The notes below the pieces were generated by a model. That model saw nothing but the letters and a program-made list of their open reading frames with translations. It was not told the origin of the DNA and searched no databases. Positions 50,506 to 58,971 of a stretch of DNA of 64,000 bases are shown here, piece by piece. The translations under genes and the position numbers were made by a program. The stretch comes from Streptomyces sp. HUAS YS2 (GTDB taxonomy: Bacteria > Actinomycetota > Actinomycetes > Streptomycetales > Streptomycetaceae), in assembly GCF_033343995.1 (NCBI RefSeq), contig NZ_CP137573.1, positions 1,116,001 to 1,180,000 of the forward strand, in the 5' to 3' direction. Every line of letters starts with the position of its first letter. Position 1 is the first letter of the stretch.

Positions 50506-52578
50506 TCAGGGCCGGTTACGGAGTGCGCCCGGCCACCAGACCATGGGGCCGATGTCCCGCACGAGGGCCGGAACCAGGAGCGATCGCACCACGAGCGTGT
50601 CGAGCAGGACGCCGAAGGCCACGATGAACGCGATCTGCACCAGGAACGCCAGTGGGATCACACCCAACGCGGCGAAGGTGGCGGCGAGGACGACACCGGC
50701 CGAGGTGATGACTCCGCCGGTGGCGATCAGTCCCCGGCGCATGCCCTCGCGCGTGCCGTGCGACTCCGTCTCCTCGCGTACGCGCGACATGAGGAAGATG
50801 TTGTAGTCGACGCCGAGGGCGACCAGGAACACGAAGCCGTACAGAGGCACGGCGGAATCGGTTCCGGTGAACCCGAAGACATGCTCGAACACCAGGGCGG
50901 AGACGCCCAGCGTGGCCACGAAGTTGAGCGCGACCGTGACCACCAGGAGCAGGGGGAGCAGGAGGGAGCGCAGCAGACCGACCAGGATCACCAGGATGAT
51001 CGCGAGCACGACCGGGATGATGAGCTTCCGGTCCCGCTCCGCAGTGAGCTGGGTGTCGTACTGCTGGGCGGTGTATCCACCGACCAGGGCGTCGGCTCCG
51101 GGTACGGCGTGCAGGACGGTCCGCAGGTCGGCGACGCCGGCTTTGGCGGCGTCGGAGTCCGCGGCATCGGCAAGGGTGACATCGATCCGGACCCGGCCGT
51201 CCGCGACGAGCGGCCGTGAGGTGCCCGGGGTGGTGTACACCGTCGCGGAGTCGGCTCCGTCGACGGCCTCGGCGGTGGTGCGCACCTTCTCGGCGGCGTC
51301 GGCGTCGGCGATGACGACGACCGGGTTGCCGGCGCCACCCGGGAAGTGCTCGCCGAGCCGCGCCTGGGCGGCGACGGAGGGAGCGTCCTTGACGAAGATC
51401 TCGTCGAGCGGAACGCCCTTCGAGTCGAGCGTGAAGGAGAAGGCGGCACAGGCGAGGAGCGCCACGAGCGAACCGGCCCAGACCTTGCGCGGCGCGCGGT
51501 CGACGAGGGCCGCGACCTTGCGCCAGACGGGGTGCGCGTCGTCCCCGGTCGCCGCCTTGGGCCGGGCGGGCCAGTACGCGGCCCGCCCGAGCAGGACCAG
51601 GACCGCGGGGAGGAACGTGACCGCGCTCAGCACGGCGCAGGCGATGCCGATGGCGCCGACGGGGCCGAGGGCCCTGTTGTTGGTGAGGTCGCTGAGGAGG
51701 AGGGCGAGAAGGCCGAGCGCGACGGTGGCGGCGCTGGCCACGATCGGCCCGAAGGACTGCCGAAGTGCGGCGCGCATGGCCGGAATGCGGTCGCCGTCCC
51801 GCGCGCCGAGCTCTTCCCGGTACCGCGCGGCGAGCAGGAGGGCGTAGTCCGTGGCGGCGCCGATGACGAGGATCGACAGGATGCCCTGTACCTGGCCGTC
51901 GACCCGCACGATGTCGTTGTCCGCCAGGACGTAGACGACCGCGCAGGCCAGTCCGAGGGCGAACACCGCACCGATGATGATCATCAGCGGAAGCAGGACG
52001 CTCCGGTACACCAGGAGCAGGATCACCAGGACGGTCACCAGGGCGACGACGAGGAGCAGACCGTCGATGCCGGCGAACGCGTCGCGGAGGTCCGCCTGTG
52101 TGGCGGCGGGGCCGGCCAGCCACGTCTCGGTTCCCGGCACGACGGAGACCGCGGCGTCGACCTTCTCCAGCGTCATGGGCAGCTCGTCACCGAGGTCCGG
52201 ACGGAGCTGGACGATCCCCCGCAGGGCCTCGCCGTCCGCGGACGGAATCGCCGGGGAGGGCGCACCGACCACGCCTTCGGCACCCTTCAGGGAGGTCAGG
52301 GCCTGTGTGGCGACCGCCCGCGCCGACGGTTCGAGTCGCCCGCCACCCGCAGCGGTCCAGACGATCAGAGCGGGAAGCGTCTCTTCCTGACGGAACGCCT
52401 CCTGGGCCTGGAGGACTTGGGTCGACTCGGCACTTCTGGGCAGGAAGGCGGCCTGGTCGTTGGTCGCCACATCGCCCAGCTTGCCGGCGTAGGGGCCGAG
52501 CCCTCCCCCGACGGCGAGCCAGACGACGACCATCAGCAGCGGCAGCAACCTGCTCGCCCACCGCACGGGTGTGGACAT
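50506..52578 (-). CDS. MMPL family transporter
   Basis: A 690-residue RND exporter with the MMPL twofold repeat. Span 1 (RLLPLLMVVVWLAVGGGL), a large outside loop, five spans with GAATDYALLLAARYREE, a cytoplasmic linker, and the second repeat with FLVALGVDYNIFLMSRVREE. It is shorter than and distinct from the MMPL protein at 22-25 kb. GGGGG precedes the ATG. A MarR gene lies just upstream on the same strand, and a MarR-type palindrome sits 34-48 bases before this start, so export is probably induced by a MarR ligand. Confidence 0.92.
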   Translation of the reverse strand: MSTPVRWASRLLPLLMVVVWLAVGGGLGPYAGKLGDVATNDQAAFLPRSAESTQVLQAQEAFRQEETLPALIVWTAAGGGRLEPSARAVATQALTSLKGAEGVVGAPSPAIPSADGEALRGIVQLRPDLGDELPMTLEKVDAAVSVVPGTETWLAGPAATQADLRDAFAGIDGLLLVVALVTVLVILLLVYRSVLLPLMIIIGAVFALGLACAVVYVLADNDIVRVDGQVQGILSILVIGAATDYALLLAARYREELGARDGDRIPAMRAALRQSFGPIVASAATVALGLLALLLSDLTNNRALGPVGAIGIACAVLSAVTFLPAVLVLLGRAAYWPARPKAATGDDAHPVWRKVAALVDRAPRKVWAGSLVALLACAAFSFTLDSKGVPLDEIFVKDAPSVAAQARLGEHFPGGAGNPVVVIADADAAEKVRTTAEAVDGADSATVYTTPGTSRPLVADGRVRIDVTLADAADSDAAKAGVADLRTVLHAVPGADALVGGYTAQQYDTQLTAERDRKLIIPVVLAIILVILVGLLRSLLLPLLLVVTVALNFVATLGVSALVFEHVFGFTGTDSAVPLYGFVFLVALGVDYNIFLMSRVREETESHGTREGMRRGLIATGGVITSAGVVLAATFAALGVIPLAFLVQIAFIVAFGVLLDTLVVRSLLVPALVRDIGPMVWWPGALRNRP

Positions 52579-52611
52579 GGAAACCCCCGAACATCTCTTG
52601 ACCGTCAATAA

Positions 52612-52626
52612 TCTCAATGATCGAGA
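52612..52626. promoter_or_regulatory. MarR-type operator at the MMPL promoter
   Basis: TCTCAATGATCGAGA is a 15-base palindrome with one mismatched pair; it lies inside a wider inverted repeat TAATCTC ... GAGATTA (52609-52633). It is close upstream of the MMPL start and next to a MarR gene. MarR proteins bind such short A/T-containing palindromes. Confidence 0.7.
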
Positions 52627-52761
52627 GAGATTAGCCCACGCGTGCTCGAACCCCGGACACCGGGTGGATCACGAGGGCGGTACCGCACTCCCAGGTCGAT
52701 CACCGTGCTTTCCGCCCACGGACACGGAACGGATGCGGTCGGCAACCGGCAGGAAGAGGCA

Positions 52762-52791
52762 GGGGGCGGGGGGCAGGGGGCAGGGGGCGGG
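52762..52791 (+). other. G-rich tract with quadruplex potential
   Basis: Four or more runs of five or six G separated by C or CA, directly after the MarR stop (on the opposite strand this is the C-rich 3' flank). It could form a G-quadruplex in the plus strand; no gene is read in that direction here. Confidence 0.55.
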
Positions 52792-52792
52792 T

Positions 52793-53281
52793 TCAGCGCT
52801 GCGGGACGCGCAGCTCGCCGAGTTCGTCGTTCAGCGCGTCGAGATAACGCAGGACCACCGCGAGTTCGTCTTCTGTGAACTGCCCTCGGGCACGGTCAGC
52901 CGCCTGTGCGAGCGGCATGAAGTAGGCCCGAGCCACTGACCGCGCGCCCTCGACATAGTGGATGTGGACCACCCGCCGGTCGTCGTCGGCCCTGCTGCGC
53001 CGGATGTGGCCCGCCTTCTCCAACCGGTCGAGGCAGGCGGTCACGGCTCCCGACGTGAGGCCGAGATGCTCCCTGAGCAGTCCCGGAGTGGTCGCGTCGG
53101 GGTTGTCGAGCACGAACGAGAGCGCGTGGACGTCGGTGGGATGCAGCCTCTGCGTGAGCGCGAAGCCGTGGACCAGCCGGTTCATCTCGCCGAGCATGCG
53201 ACGCAGCGCGACCCCGAAGTGCTGCGGGTCGCCGCCACCCGCAGTCTTGGTCTCGGCCCGATCGGGGGTCCCTTCACTCAC
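52793..53281 (-). CDS. MarR-family transcriptional regulator
   Basis: A 162-residue winged-helix regulator. Helix-turn-helix at LREHLGLTSGAVTACLDRLEKAGHI with wing RRSRADDDRRVVHIHYV; dimer helices at both ends. It is upstream of, and co-directional with, the MMPL pump, whose promoter carries a MarR-type palindrome. Likely a repressor of the pump. Confidence 0.9.
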   Translation of the reverse strand: MSEGTPDRAETKTAGGGDPQHFGVALRRMLGEMNRLVHGFALTQRLHPTDVHALSFVLDNPDATTPGLLREHLGLTSGAVTACLDRLEKAGHIRRSRADDDRRVVHIHYVEGARSVARAYFMPLAQAADRARGQFTEDELAVVLRYLDALNDELGELRVPQR

Positions 53282-53463
53282 TCGACAAGCCTATGCGGAG
53301 GCCGGCCGCGGCAGGGACTCGCCCCACCCGCGTAACGCCTGTCGGCCCGCCGCGGTGGTCAACTCGCCGCGGTTGCCTGTGTGGTGACGGCGGAGGCGGC
53401 AGGGGGCCTCCGCGAGCCGGGACGCCTGGCCGGGGGCCGCTCGCCGGTGGCATGATCTGCAGG
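53282..53463. promoter_or_regulatory. Divergent gap between MarR and MBL genes
   Basis: A 182-base gap between genes that point away from each other. It is GC-rich and shows no clear promoter boxes or operator palindromes; the MarR-type palindrome lies on the other side of the MarR gene. It is recorded so that the stretch is not read as unexamined. Confidence 0.25.
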
Positions 53464-54267
53464 ATGCCCCCTTCCCTTCAGGTCGGTCCGTACACCGTCA
53501 TCGCGCTCGCCGACAGCGCGGGCCCCTTCTTCTCCCCCAGGTCGGAGGCGTTTCCCGAGGCCACCGACGAGCAGTGGGCGGCGGCCGACCGGTTCGATCC
53601 CGGCGCGCTCGACGCCGACGGGCGCTGGTGGCTCCAGTTCCGCGCGTTCGCGATCCGCAGCGACCGGGGTGTGACGCTGATCGACGCGGGAATCGGCCCG
53701 GCCGACAGCCCGGCGGCCTCATGGGCCCCCGTGCCCGGGGCGCTCCCGGCTTCGCTGGCCGCCGCGGGTATCGAGCCGTCCGATGTGGACACCGTGGTGC
53801 TCACGCACCTCCACACCGACCACGTGGGCTGGGCCGTCGTCGGCGGCGAGCAGGCGCGGCCGTACTTCCCGAATGCCACGTACCTGTTGCAGCGGGCCGA
53901 ACTCGACGCGATCGACGAGGTCAACCCGCAGTTGCGGTCCGCCGTGATCGACCCGCTCCGGAAGACCGATCAGCTACGTCTGCTCGACGGAGACGCCCCG
54001 CTGCGCGGCGGCGAGCGCGTGTGCGCCACTCCCGGTCACACGCCCGGGCATCAGAGCGTGCTCGTCGAATCCGGTCGCGACCTGGTCGCCGTCACCGGTG
54101 ACCTGCTCGTGCACGCGATCCAACTGCTCCACCCCGAACTCGCCTACGCCCACGAGATGGACGTCGCGCAGGCAAGGTCCTCGAGGGAGCGGGTGCTCCG
54201 GAGCCGGGCCGCCGGCACCCTCCACCTCGCCACACCGCACCTGACCGAGCCGTTCATCGCCCGCTGA
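53464..54267 (+). CDS. Metallo-beta-lactamase-fold hydrolase
   Basis: A 267-residue MBL-fold enzyme. The metal-binding HxHxDH is in LTHLHTDHVGW, with further His in TPGHTPGHQS and the Asp in VTGDLLVHA. The layout matches quorum-quenching lactonase-like and AttM-type hydrolases as well as general MBL esterases. ATG at 53464 was chosen; ATG at 53452 would add four residues, neither with a strong ribosome site. It ends six bases before a decayed FAD oxidoreductase. Substrate unknown. Confidence 0.87.
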   Translation: MPPSLQVGPYTVIALADSAGPFFSPRSEAFPEATDEQWAAADRFDPGALDADGRWWLQFRAFAIRSDRGVTLIDAGIGPADSPAASWAPVPGALPASLAAAGIEPSDVDTVVLTHLHTDHVGWAVVGGEQARPYFPNATYLLQRAELDAIDEVNPQLRSAVIDPLRKTDQLRLLDGDAPLRGGERVCATPGHTPGHQSVLVESGRDLVAVTGDLLVHAIQLLHPELAYAHEMDVAQARSSRERVLRSRAAGTLHLATPHLTEPFIAR

Positions 54268-54273
54268 AATCTC

Positions 54274-55351
54274 GTGTACCGCAAGAAGATGCCCGGCATG
54301 GTGCGGCTTGCCGAGAACGCCGCTCACTTCATCGAGGGCCTCATCGACACCCACGAGATCGACTGTGACTACGAACCGGTGGGCAACTGCTTCGCCGCCG
54401 TGTCGCGCGGGCAGATGGGCCGGGTACGCCGGGTCGCCAGGATCCTGCGGCGCGTCGGCGGACACGTCGAGGTGGGCACGAGTGCGGAGCTGGGCATCCC
54501 CCGCGGATTCGTCGGCGGGATGCGCGAGGTCATCGGCGGAATGATGAACCCCGGCAAGTTCAGCCGCGGCATCCGGACGGTGCTGCTGGCGTCCTCGGCC
54601 CGGGTCTTCGAAGGGACGAAGGTCACCGACGTCACCCGGGACGATGGCGATGGCCGGGTCGTGCTCTCCACCTCACGTGGTGCGGTGCGGGCGAACAAGG
54701 TCGTGCTGGCGACGAACGCGTTCGCGGGAGAGTGGGACATCACTCCCAGGAACCTCTCCGTCCCGATCTGGATCATCGAGGCGGAGACGGAGCCGATCGA
54801 CGAGGAGCGGCTGGCCGCTCGGCTGGACGAGCCGGTCAGGGCTCGTGACGCAGCACAACATCATGGAGAACTACCGCCTGACCTCACGCAACACCATCGT
54901 GTTCGGTGTCCGGAGGCTCGAGCGGGGGACGAAGTTCCCGCTGCCCGCGAAGGCGCCGGACCAGGGAACCGTGGACGATCTGGCGAAGGGTTTCGCGAGG
55001 AGGTTCCCCTCTCTCGCGGACGTCGCGGTCAAGCGTGCCTGGGGCGGGTGGATCGCGATCACCTCCTCGTTCCTGCCGCTCGCGGGCCAGGTCGGCGACA
55101 ACACCTTCTACTCGATCGCCTGCAACGGTCACGGGCTGGCGCAAGCGCCGTACGTGGGCTCGCTCATCGCCGACATGATCATCGACGGGCATCGGCACGA
55201 CGACCTCGAACACGTATGGACGCGGAAGTCGAAGTTCCCGCCCGCCGTGGCGCTGGGGCGCCTGGGCCTGCGAATGATCTGGGCGGTCGATCGCTGGAAC
55301 GACCTGGTCAACGGGAGCCGGCGCAACGCGCGACGAGCGACCGCAGAGTGA
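54274..55351 (+). pseudogene. Decayed FAD-dependent oxidoreductase (DAO-type)
   Basis: Two pieces in different frames make one protein. Frame one (from 54274) gives GNCFAAVSRGQMGRVRRV ... VVLATNAFAGEWDITPRNL ... IDEERLAA; the other frame takes over with GWTSRSGLVTQHNIMENYRLT and runs to the stop at 55351 with FYSIACNGHGLAQAPYVG, the C-terminal FAD contact. The switch is near 54815-54822 and fits loss of two bases. The N-terminal GxGxxG nucleotide site, about the first 100 residues, is also missing; the gene starts abruptly behind the MBL gene. Non-functional. It belongs to the DAO/glycine-oxidase-like family. Confidence 0.85.
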
Positions 55352-55403
55352 ACCGCGGGTCGAGCCTCCCCGTACCGAAGAGCCAAGCCCCCGGCGCGAG
55401 ACC

Positions 55404-55447
55404 TTGACGGCACGATTCCGCTCGCTAAACTCGAATCAATTCGAGTT
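55404..55447 (+). promoter_or_regulatory. Promoter-operator module, copy 1
   Basis: TTGACG (55404-55409), 16 bases, TAAACT (55426-55431), and the perfect palindrome AACTCGAATCAATTCGAGTT (55428-55447; 9-bp arms, CA spacer), which covers the -10 and start region. The same module recurs at 58764-58807. It drives the ligase-oxidase pair through a leader of about 150 bases. The likely repressor is the TetR gene at 60.2-60.9 kb. Confidence 0.85.
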
Positions 55448-55598
55448 CGAATTCCGCACCCCACCCTCGGCACCCCGCGCCCACGAGGCGCCTTCCGCGG
55501 CCCGAGTACGGAGACGGCCACGCCCGCGTTCGCGGCGACGCTCCGGTCGCATCGGCACACGGCACTCGCCGCCCCCGCACACTTCTTGGAGAGCCCCC

Positions 55599-57134
55599 AT
55601 GGCCCTTGCAGTCAGCGAGATCCCGCGCTCGCAGAACCCCTTCCCACGGGAGGGCGTCGTGAGGGACGCCGACGGCGTCCCGGGTTACTCGGATCTGCCC
55701 GCGACGCTTCCGGAGATGCTCCGGGCCCACGTCGACGCCCGCCCGGACGTCGAAGCGGTCGTCGAACTCGGCGGGGAACGTCTGACCTACGCCCAGCTGT
55801 GGGAGCGCGCTTCGCGGGTGGCCGGCGGTCTGCGGGCCGCAGGCGTGCGGCACGGCGACCGGGTGGCCGTACGGTATCCGGCCGGAACCGACTGGGCGCT
55901 CGCCTTCTGGGGAACGGTCCTGGCCGGCGGTGTCGCCGTGGCGGTGAACACCCGGTCGGCCGAGCCGGAGGTGGAGTTCGTGCTCGGCGACGCCGGCGTG
56001 AAGGTCGATCTGTCGGCGCTCACTCCGCTGCCCGAAGGCGATCCGTACGTGGCGGACGAGCTCGAACCCTCCCATGTGGCCGCGCTGTTCTACACCTCGG
56101 GAACGACGGGACGCCCCAAGGGCGTGCCGACCACGCACCGCGCGTTCCTCACCAACTCCGAGAACCTGATCCGATGTCTCGGCATCCCCGGCGATGTCGG
56201 ACCGGACCTGCGCACCCTGATCTCCGTGCCGCTGTTCCATGTCACGGCCTGCAACGCGCAGTTCATGGTCGCGGCGTACCTCGGCGGGACCTCGGTGATC
56301 ATGCCTGCGCTCGATCTGCCGCGGCTGACGGAGGCGCTTCCGGGCGAGCGGATCTCCTTCATGGTGACCGTGCCCGCCGTGTACTCCCTCCTGCTGCGGC
56401 ATCCGGCCTTCGCCGGCGCCGACGTGTCGGGGGTGCGCTGGGCGGCGTACGGAGGCGCTCCGATCGCCCCGTCACTGGTGAGGGCTCTCCAGGCCGCCTT
56501 CCCGCAGACCCGGTTGGTCAACGGCTACGGCATGACCGAGACCGCCTCGCTGATCACGGTCATGCCGCACGAGGACGCGGTCGAGCACGCGGATTCCGTG
56601 GGGTACGCGGCGCCCTCGGTGGACATCGGCGTCGTACCGGTCGGCGACGACCCGCACGTGGGCGAGCTGGTGGTCCGCGGTGTCACCGTGACCACGGGGT
56701 ACTGGAACCGGCCGGAAGCCACCGAGGAGACGATCGTCGACGGCTGGCTGCACACCGGCGACATCGTCCGCGTCGACGACGCCGGTCGCGTCCACATCGT
56801 CGACCGCAGCAAGGACATCATCAACCGCGGCGGAGAGAACATCTCCAGCGTGGAGGTCGAGGCGGTCCTGCTGTCCGCCCCGGGTGTCAGCGACGCCGCG
56901 GTCCTCGCCGTGCCCGACGACGTGATGGGCGAGAAGGTCGGCGCCGTCCTCTTCACCGACCGGGACCGGATCGACGTCGACGCCGTGATCGCGCACTGCC
57001 GGGACCACCTCGCCGACTTCAAGATCCCTCAGTACGCGACGGTCGTCGCCGAGGCACTGCCGCGCAACGCGGGCGGCAAGCTCCTGAAGAACCGCCTGCG
57101 CGAGCAGGTCCGTTGGGGCGCGCCGCTGCGCTAG
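55599..57134 (+). CDS. Acyl-CoA synthetase / AMP-dependent ligase (FadD-like)
   Basis: A 511-residue adenylate-forming ligase that activates a carboxylic acid with ATP and CoA. Motifs A3 FYTSGTTGRPKG, A5 VNGYGMTETAS, A7 HTGDIVRVDDAG, A8 IVDRSKDIINRGGENIS and A10 PRNAGGKLLKNRL with its Lys are all intact. The region before A3 is about 50 residues shorter than in many relatives. The ATG follows TTGGAGAG. It is the first gene behind promoter copy 1 and is followed, 66 bases on, by a Tat-type amine oxidase. The acid substrate is unknown; medium-chain or aromatic acids are usual for this branch. Confidence 0.9.
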   Translation: MALAVSEIPRSQNPFPREGVVRDADGVPGYSDLPATLPEMLRAHVDARPDVEAVVELGGERLTYAQLWERASRVAGGLRAAGVRHGDRVAVRYPAGTDWALAFWGTVLAGGVAVAVNTRSAEPEVEFVLGDAGVKVDLSALTPLPEGDPYVADELEPSHVAALFYTSGTTGRPKGVPTTHRAFLTNSENLIRCLGIPGDVGPDLRTLISVPLFHVTACNAQFMVAAYLGGTSVIMPALDLPRLTEALPGERISFMVTVPAVYSLLLRHPAFAGADVSGVRWAAYGGAPIAPSLVRALQAAFPQTRLVNGYGMTETASLITVMPHEDAVEHADSVGYAAPSVDIGVVPVGDDPHVGELVVRGVTVTTGYWNRPEATEETIVDGWLHTGDIVRVDDAGRVHIVDRSKDIINRGGENISSVEVEAVLLSAPGVSDAAVLAVPDDVMGEKVGAVLFTDRDRIDVDAVIAHCRDHLADFKIPQYATVVAEALPRNAGGKLLKNRLREQVRWGAPLR

Positions 57135-57200
57135 CGCTCCGACTGCCGCACGCCCCCTCCTTCCCTCCCCCAGAGAATCGCAGCAAGGAGAAGAGCACCC

Positions 57201-58736
57201 GTGACAGAAACGACAAGGCAGGACAAGAGCGGCATCCCACGGCGTGGCGTACTGGCGGGCGGCGGTGCCGCGGCCATCGGCGCGGGGTTCGCGCTCGGCC
57301 GGGTTTCTCCCGCCTCCGCGACGCCCCCGGGGCCCGTCAAGCAGTCCCGCGCGGACGTCGTGGTCGTCGGGGCCGGCGTCTCCGGCCTCACCGCGGCCCG
57401 TCGCCTGGCCCAGGCCGGCCGCTCGGTGCTCGTCCTGGAGGCCGACGACCGGGTCGGGGGCCGGACCCTCAACCTCAGCGTCGGCAAGGGCGTCGTCACC
57501 GAGGGCGGCGGGCAGTGGGTCGGCCCGGGTCAGGACCGCCTCTTCGCGCTCCTCGACGAGCTCGGTCTGAAGACCTTCAAGACCTATGTCGACGGCAAGT
57601 CGCTGCTCCACCGCAAGGGCGTGCGACAGGAGTTCACCGGGTCGATCCCCGCCCTGCCGGCGAAGGCGCTCGAAGACTTCGGCCGCTTGGCGGCGACCCT
57701 GGAGGAGATGGCCGCGACCGTCCCCGTGGACGCGCCGTGGAACGCGAAGAACGCCCTCGAATGGGACGCCACGACCTTCGGGCACTGGCTCGACGCGAAC
57801 GCCGGCACGGAGGAGGCCAAGTGGCTGTTCACGCTCGCATTCACGGTCATCCAGGGGGAGGACCCGCACAACACCTCGCTCCTCATGGCCCTCTTCCACA
57901 TCGTGGGTGCCGACGGGATCGAGCACATGATCTCCACGACCGGGGGCGCCCAGGAGTCACGCGTGGTCGGCGGCACTCAGCGGATCTCCCTGGAGATGGC
58001 CGAGCAGCTCGGCGACCGGGTGGTGGTCGGCTCGCCGGTCAGCGAGATCCGCCAACGGGACGGGGACGTCCTCGTCCGGTCGGCGAAGGCGGACGTGCGC
58101 TGCAAGCAGGTGATCGTCGCCATGTCGCCGGCGGACGCCGAACGCATCCGCTTCACTCCGCCCCTTCCCGCCCGTCGCACGTCACTGCAGCGCAAGTGGC
58201 ACAACGGCACGGAGAGCAAGCTGTTCGCGGTCTACGAGAAGCCGTTCTGGCGGGCCGAGGGGCTCAACGGGTCGGCGATGACCGACCTGCCGTTCGCGCG
58301 TTTCGTCGTCGACAACTCGCCACCCGACGGCAGTGTCGGCATCCTCCTGACGTTCATGGGCACGGCGGGCTCCGGTCACGGCCACACCTGGAGCGACAAG
58401 GTCCTCGACGACCCCCGTGAGCGCCGGGCCGCGTTCCTCGCCGACATGGTGACGCTGTTCGGCCCCCAGGCGGCACATCCCCTCCGCTTCCTGGAGCAGG
58501 ACTGGGCTCACGAGCCCTGGATCGACGGCTGTGTGAGCACGACCCCGCCGGGCCTGCTCACCCAGTACACGGACGCCCTGCGCAAGCCGGTGGGCCGCAT
58601 CCACTGGGCGGGCACCGAGTCGGCGACCGCGTACCAGGGATACATCGAGGGGGCGATCCAGGCCGGCGAGCGCGCGGCGAAGGAGGTCGGCGGGGCGCTG
58701 ACCGCGCTCGCAGGCACCCCTCACACCCGCCCGTAA
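57201..58736 (+). CDS. Flavin monoamine oxidase with Tat-type signal
   Basis: A 511-residue flavoprotein. The N-terminus IPRRGVLAGGGAAAIGAGFAL has the twin arginine and a hydrophobic stretch, suggesting Tat export. The FAD site is VVVVGAGVSGLTAARRLAQA, followed by LEADDRVGGRTLN and, at the end, HWAGTESATAYQGYIEGAIQAG, the signatures of monoamine/putrescine oxidases. The GTG start follows AAGGAG. It shares an operon with the CoA ligase. It would oxidise an amine to an aldehyde outside or at the membrane; the substrate is not known. Confidence 0.9.
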   Translation: MTETTRQDKSGIPRRGVLAGGGAAAIGAGFALGRVSPASATPPGPVKQSRADVVVVGAGVSGLTAARRLAQAGRSVLVLEADDRVGGRTLNLSVGKGVVTEGGGQWVGPGQDRLFALLDELGLKTFKTYVDGKSLLHRKGVRQEFTGSIPALPAKALEDFGRLAATLEEMAATVPVDAPWNAKNALEWDATTFGHWLDANAGTEEAKWLFTLAFTVIQGEDPHNTSLLMALFHIVGADGIEHMISTTGGAQESRVVGGTQRISLEMAEQLGDRVVVGSPVSEIRQRDGDVLVRSAKADVRCKQVIVAMSPADAERIRFTPPLPARRTSLQRKWHNGTESKLFAVYEKPFWRAEGLNGSAMTDLPFARFVVDNSPPDGSVGILLTFMGTAGSGHGHTWSDKVLDDPRERRAAFLADMVTLFGPQAAHPLRFLEQDWAHEPWIDGCVSTTPPGLLTQYTDALRKPVGRIHWAGTESATAYQGYIEGAIQAGERAAKEVGGALTALAGTPHTRP

Positions 58737-58763
58737 AGAGTCGGCATCACCCGTGACGAGACC

Positions 58764-58807
58764 TTGACGGCACTCCACCGACCGTTAAACTCGAATCAAT
58801 TCGAGTT
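58764..58807 (+). promoter_or_regulatory. Promoter-operator module, copy 2
   Basis: TTGACG (58764-58769), 16 bases, TAAACT (58786-58791) and the identical 20-bp palindrome (58788-58807). The shared block extends upstream as GAGACCTTGACGGCAC. It precedes the saccharopine-dehydrogenase-like gene with a leader of about 165 bases. Confidence 0.85.
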
Positions 58808-58971
58808 CGAATCTCGCGCACTCGGCTGGAGCCGACGAGACACGCGACAAGCGCACGCCGCACCGTCCGGCGAAAGCCCTCAGAGAAGCGCAACGGCCGC
58901 GGCACAGCGGCGGCCATCAGCCACACGTATGCCGCCGCACCGCCGGCGGCGGCCATGAGAACGGAGATGCC

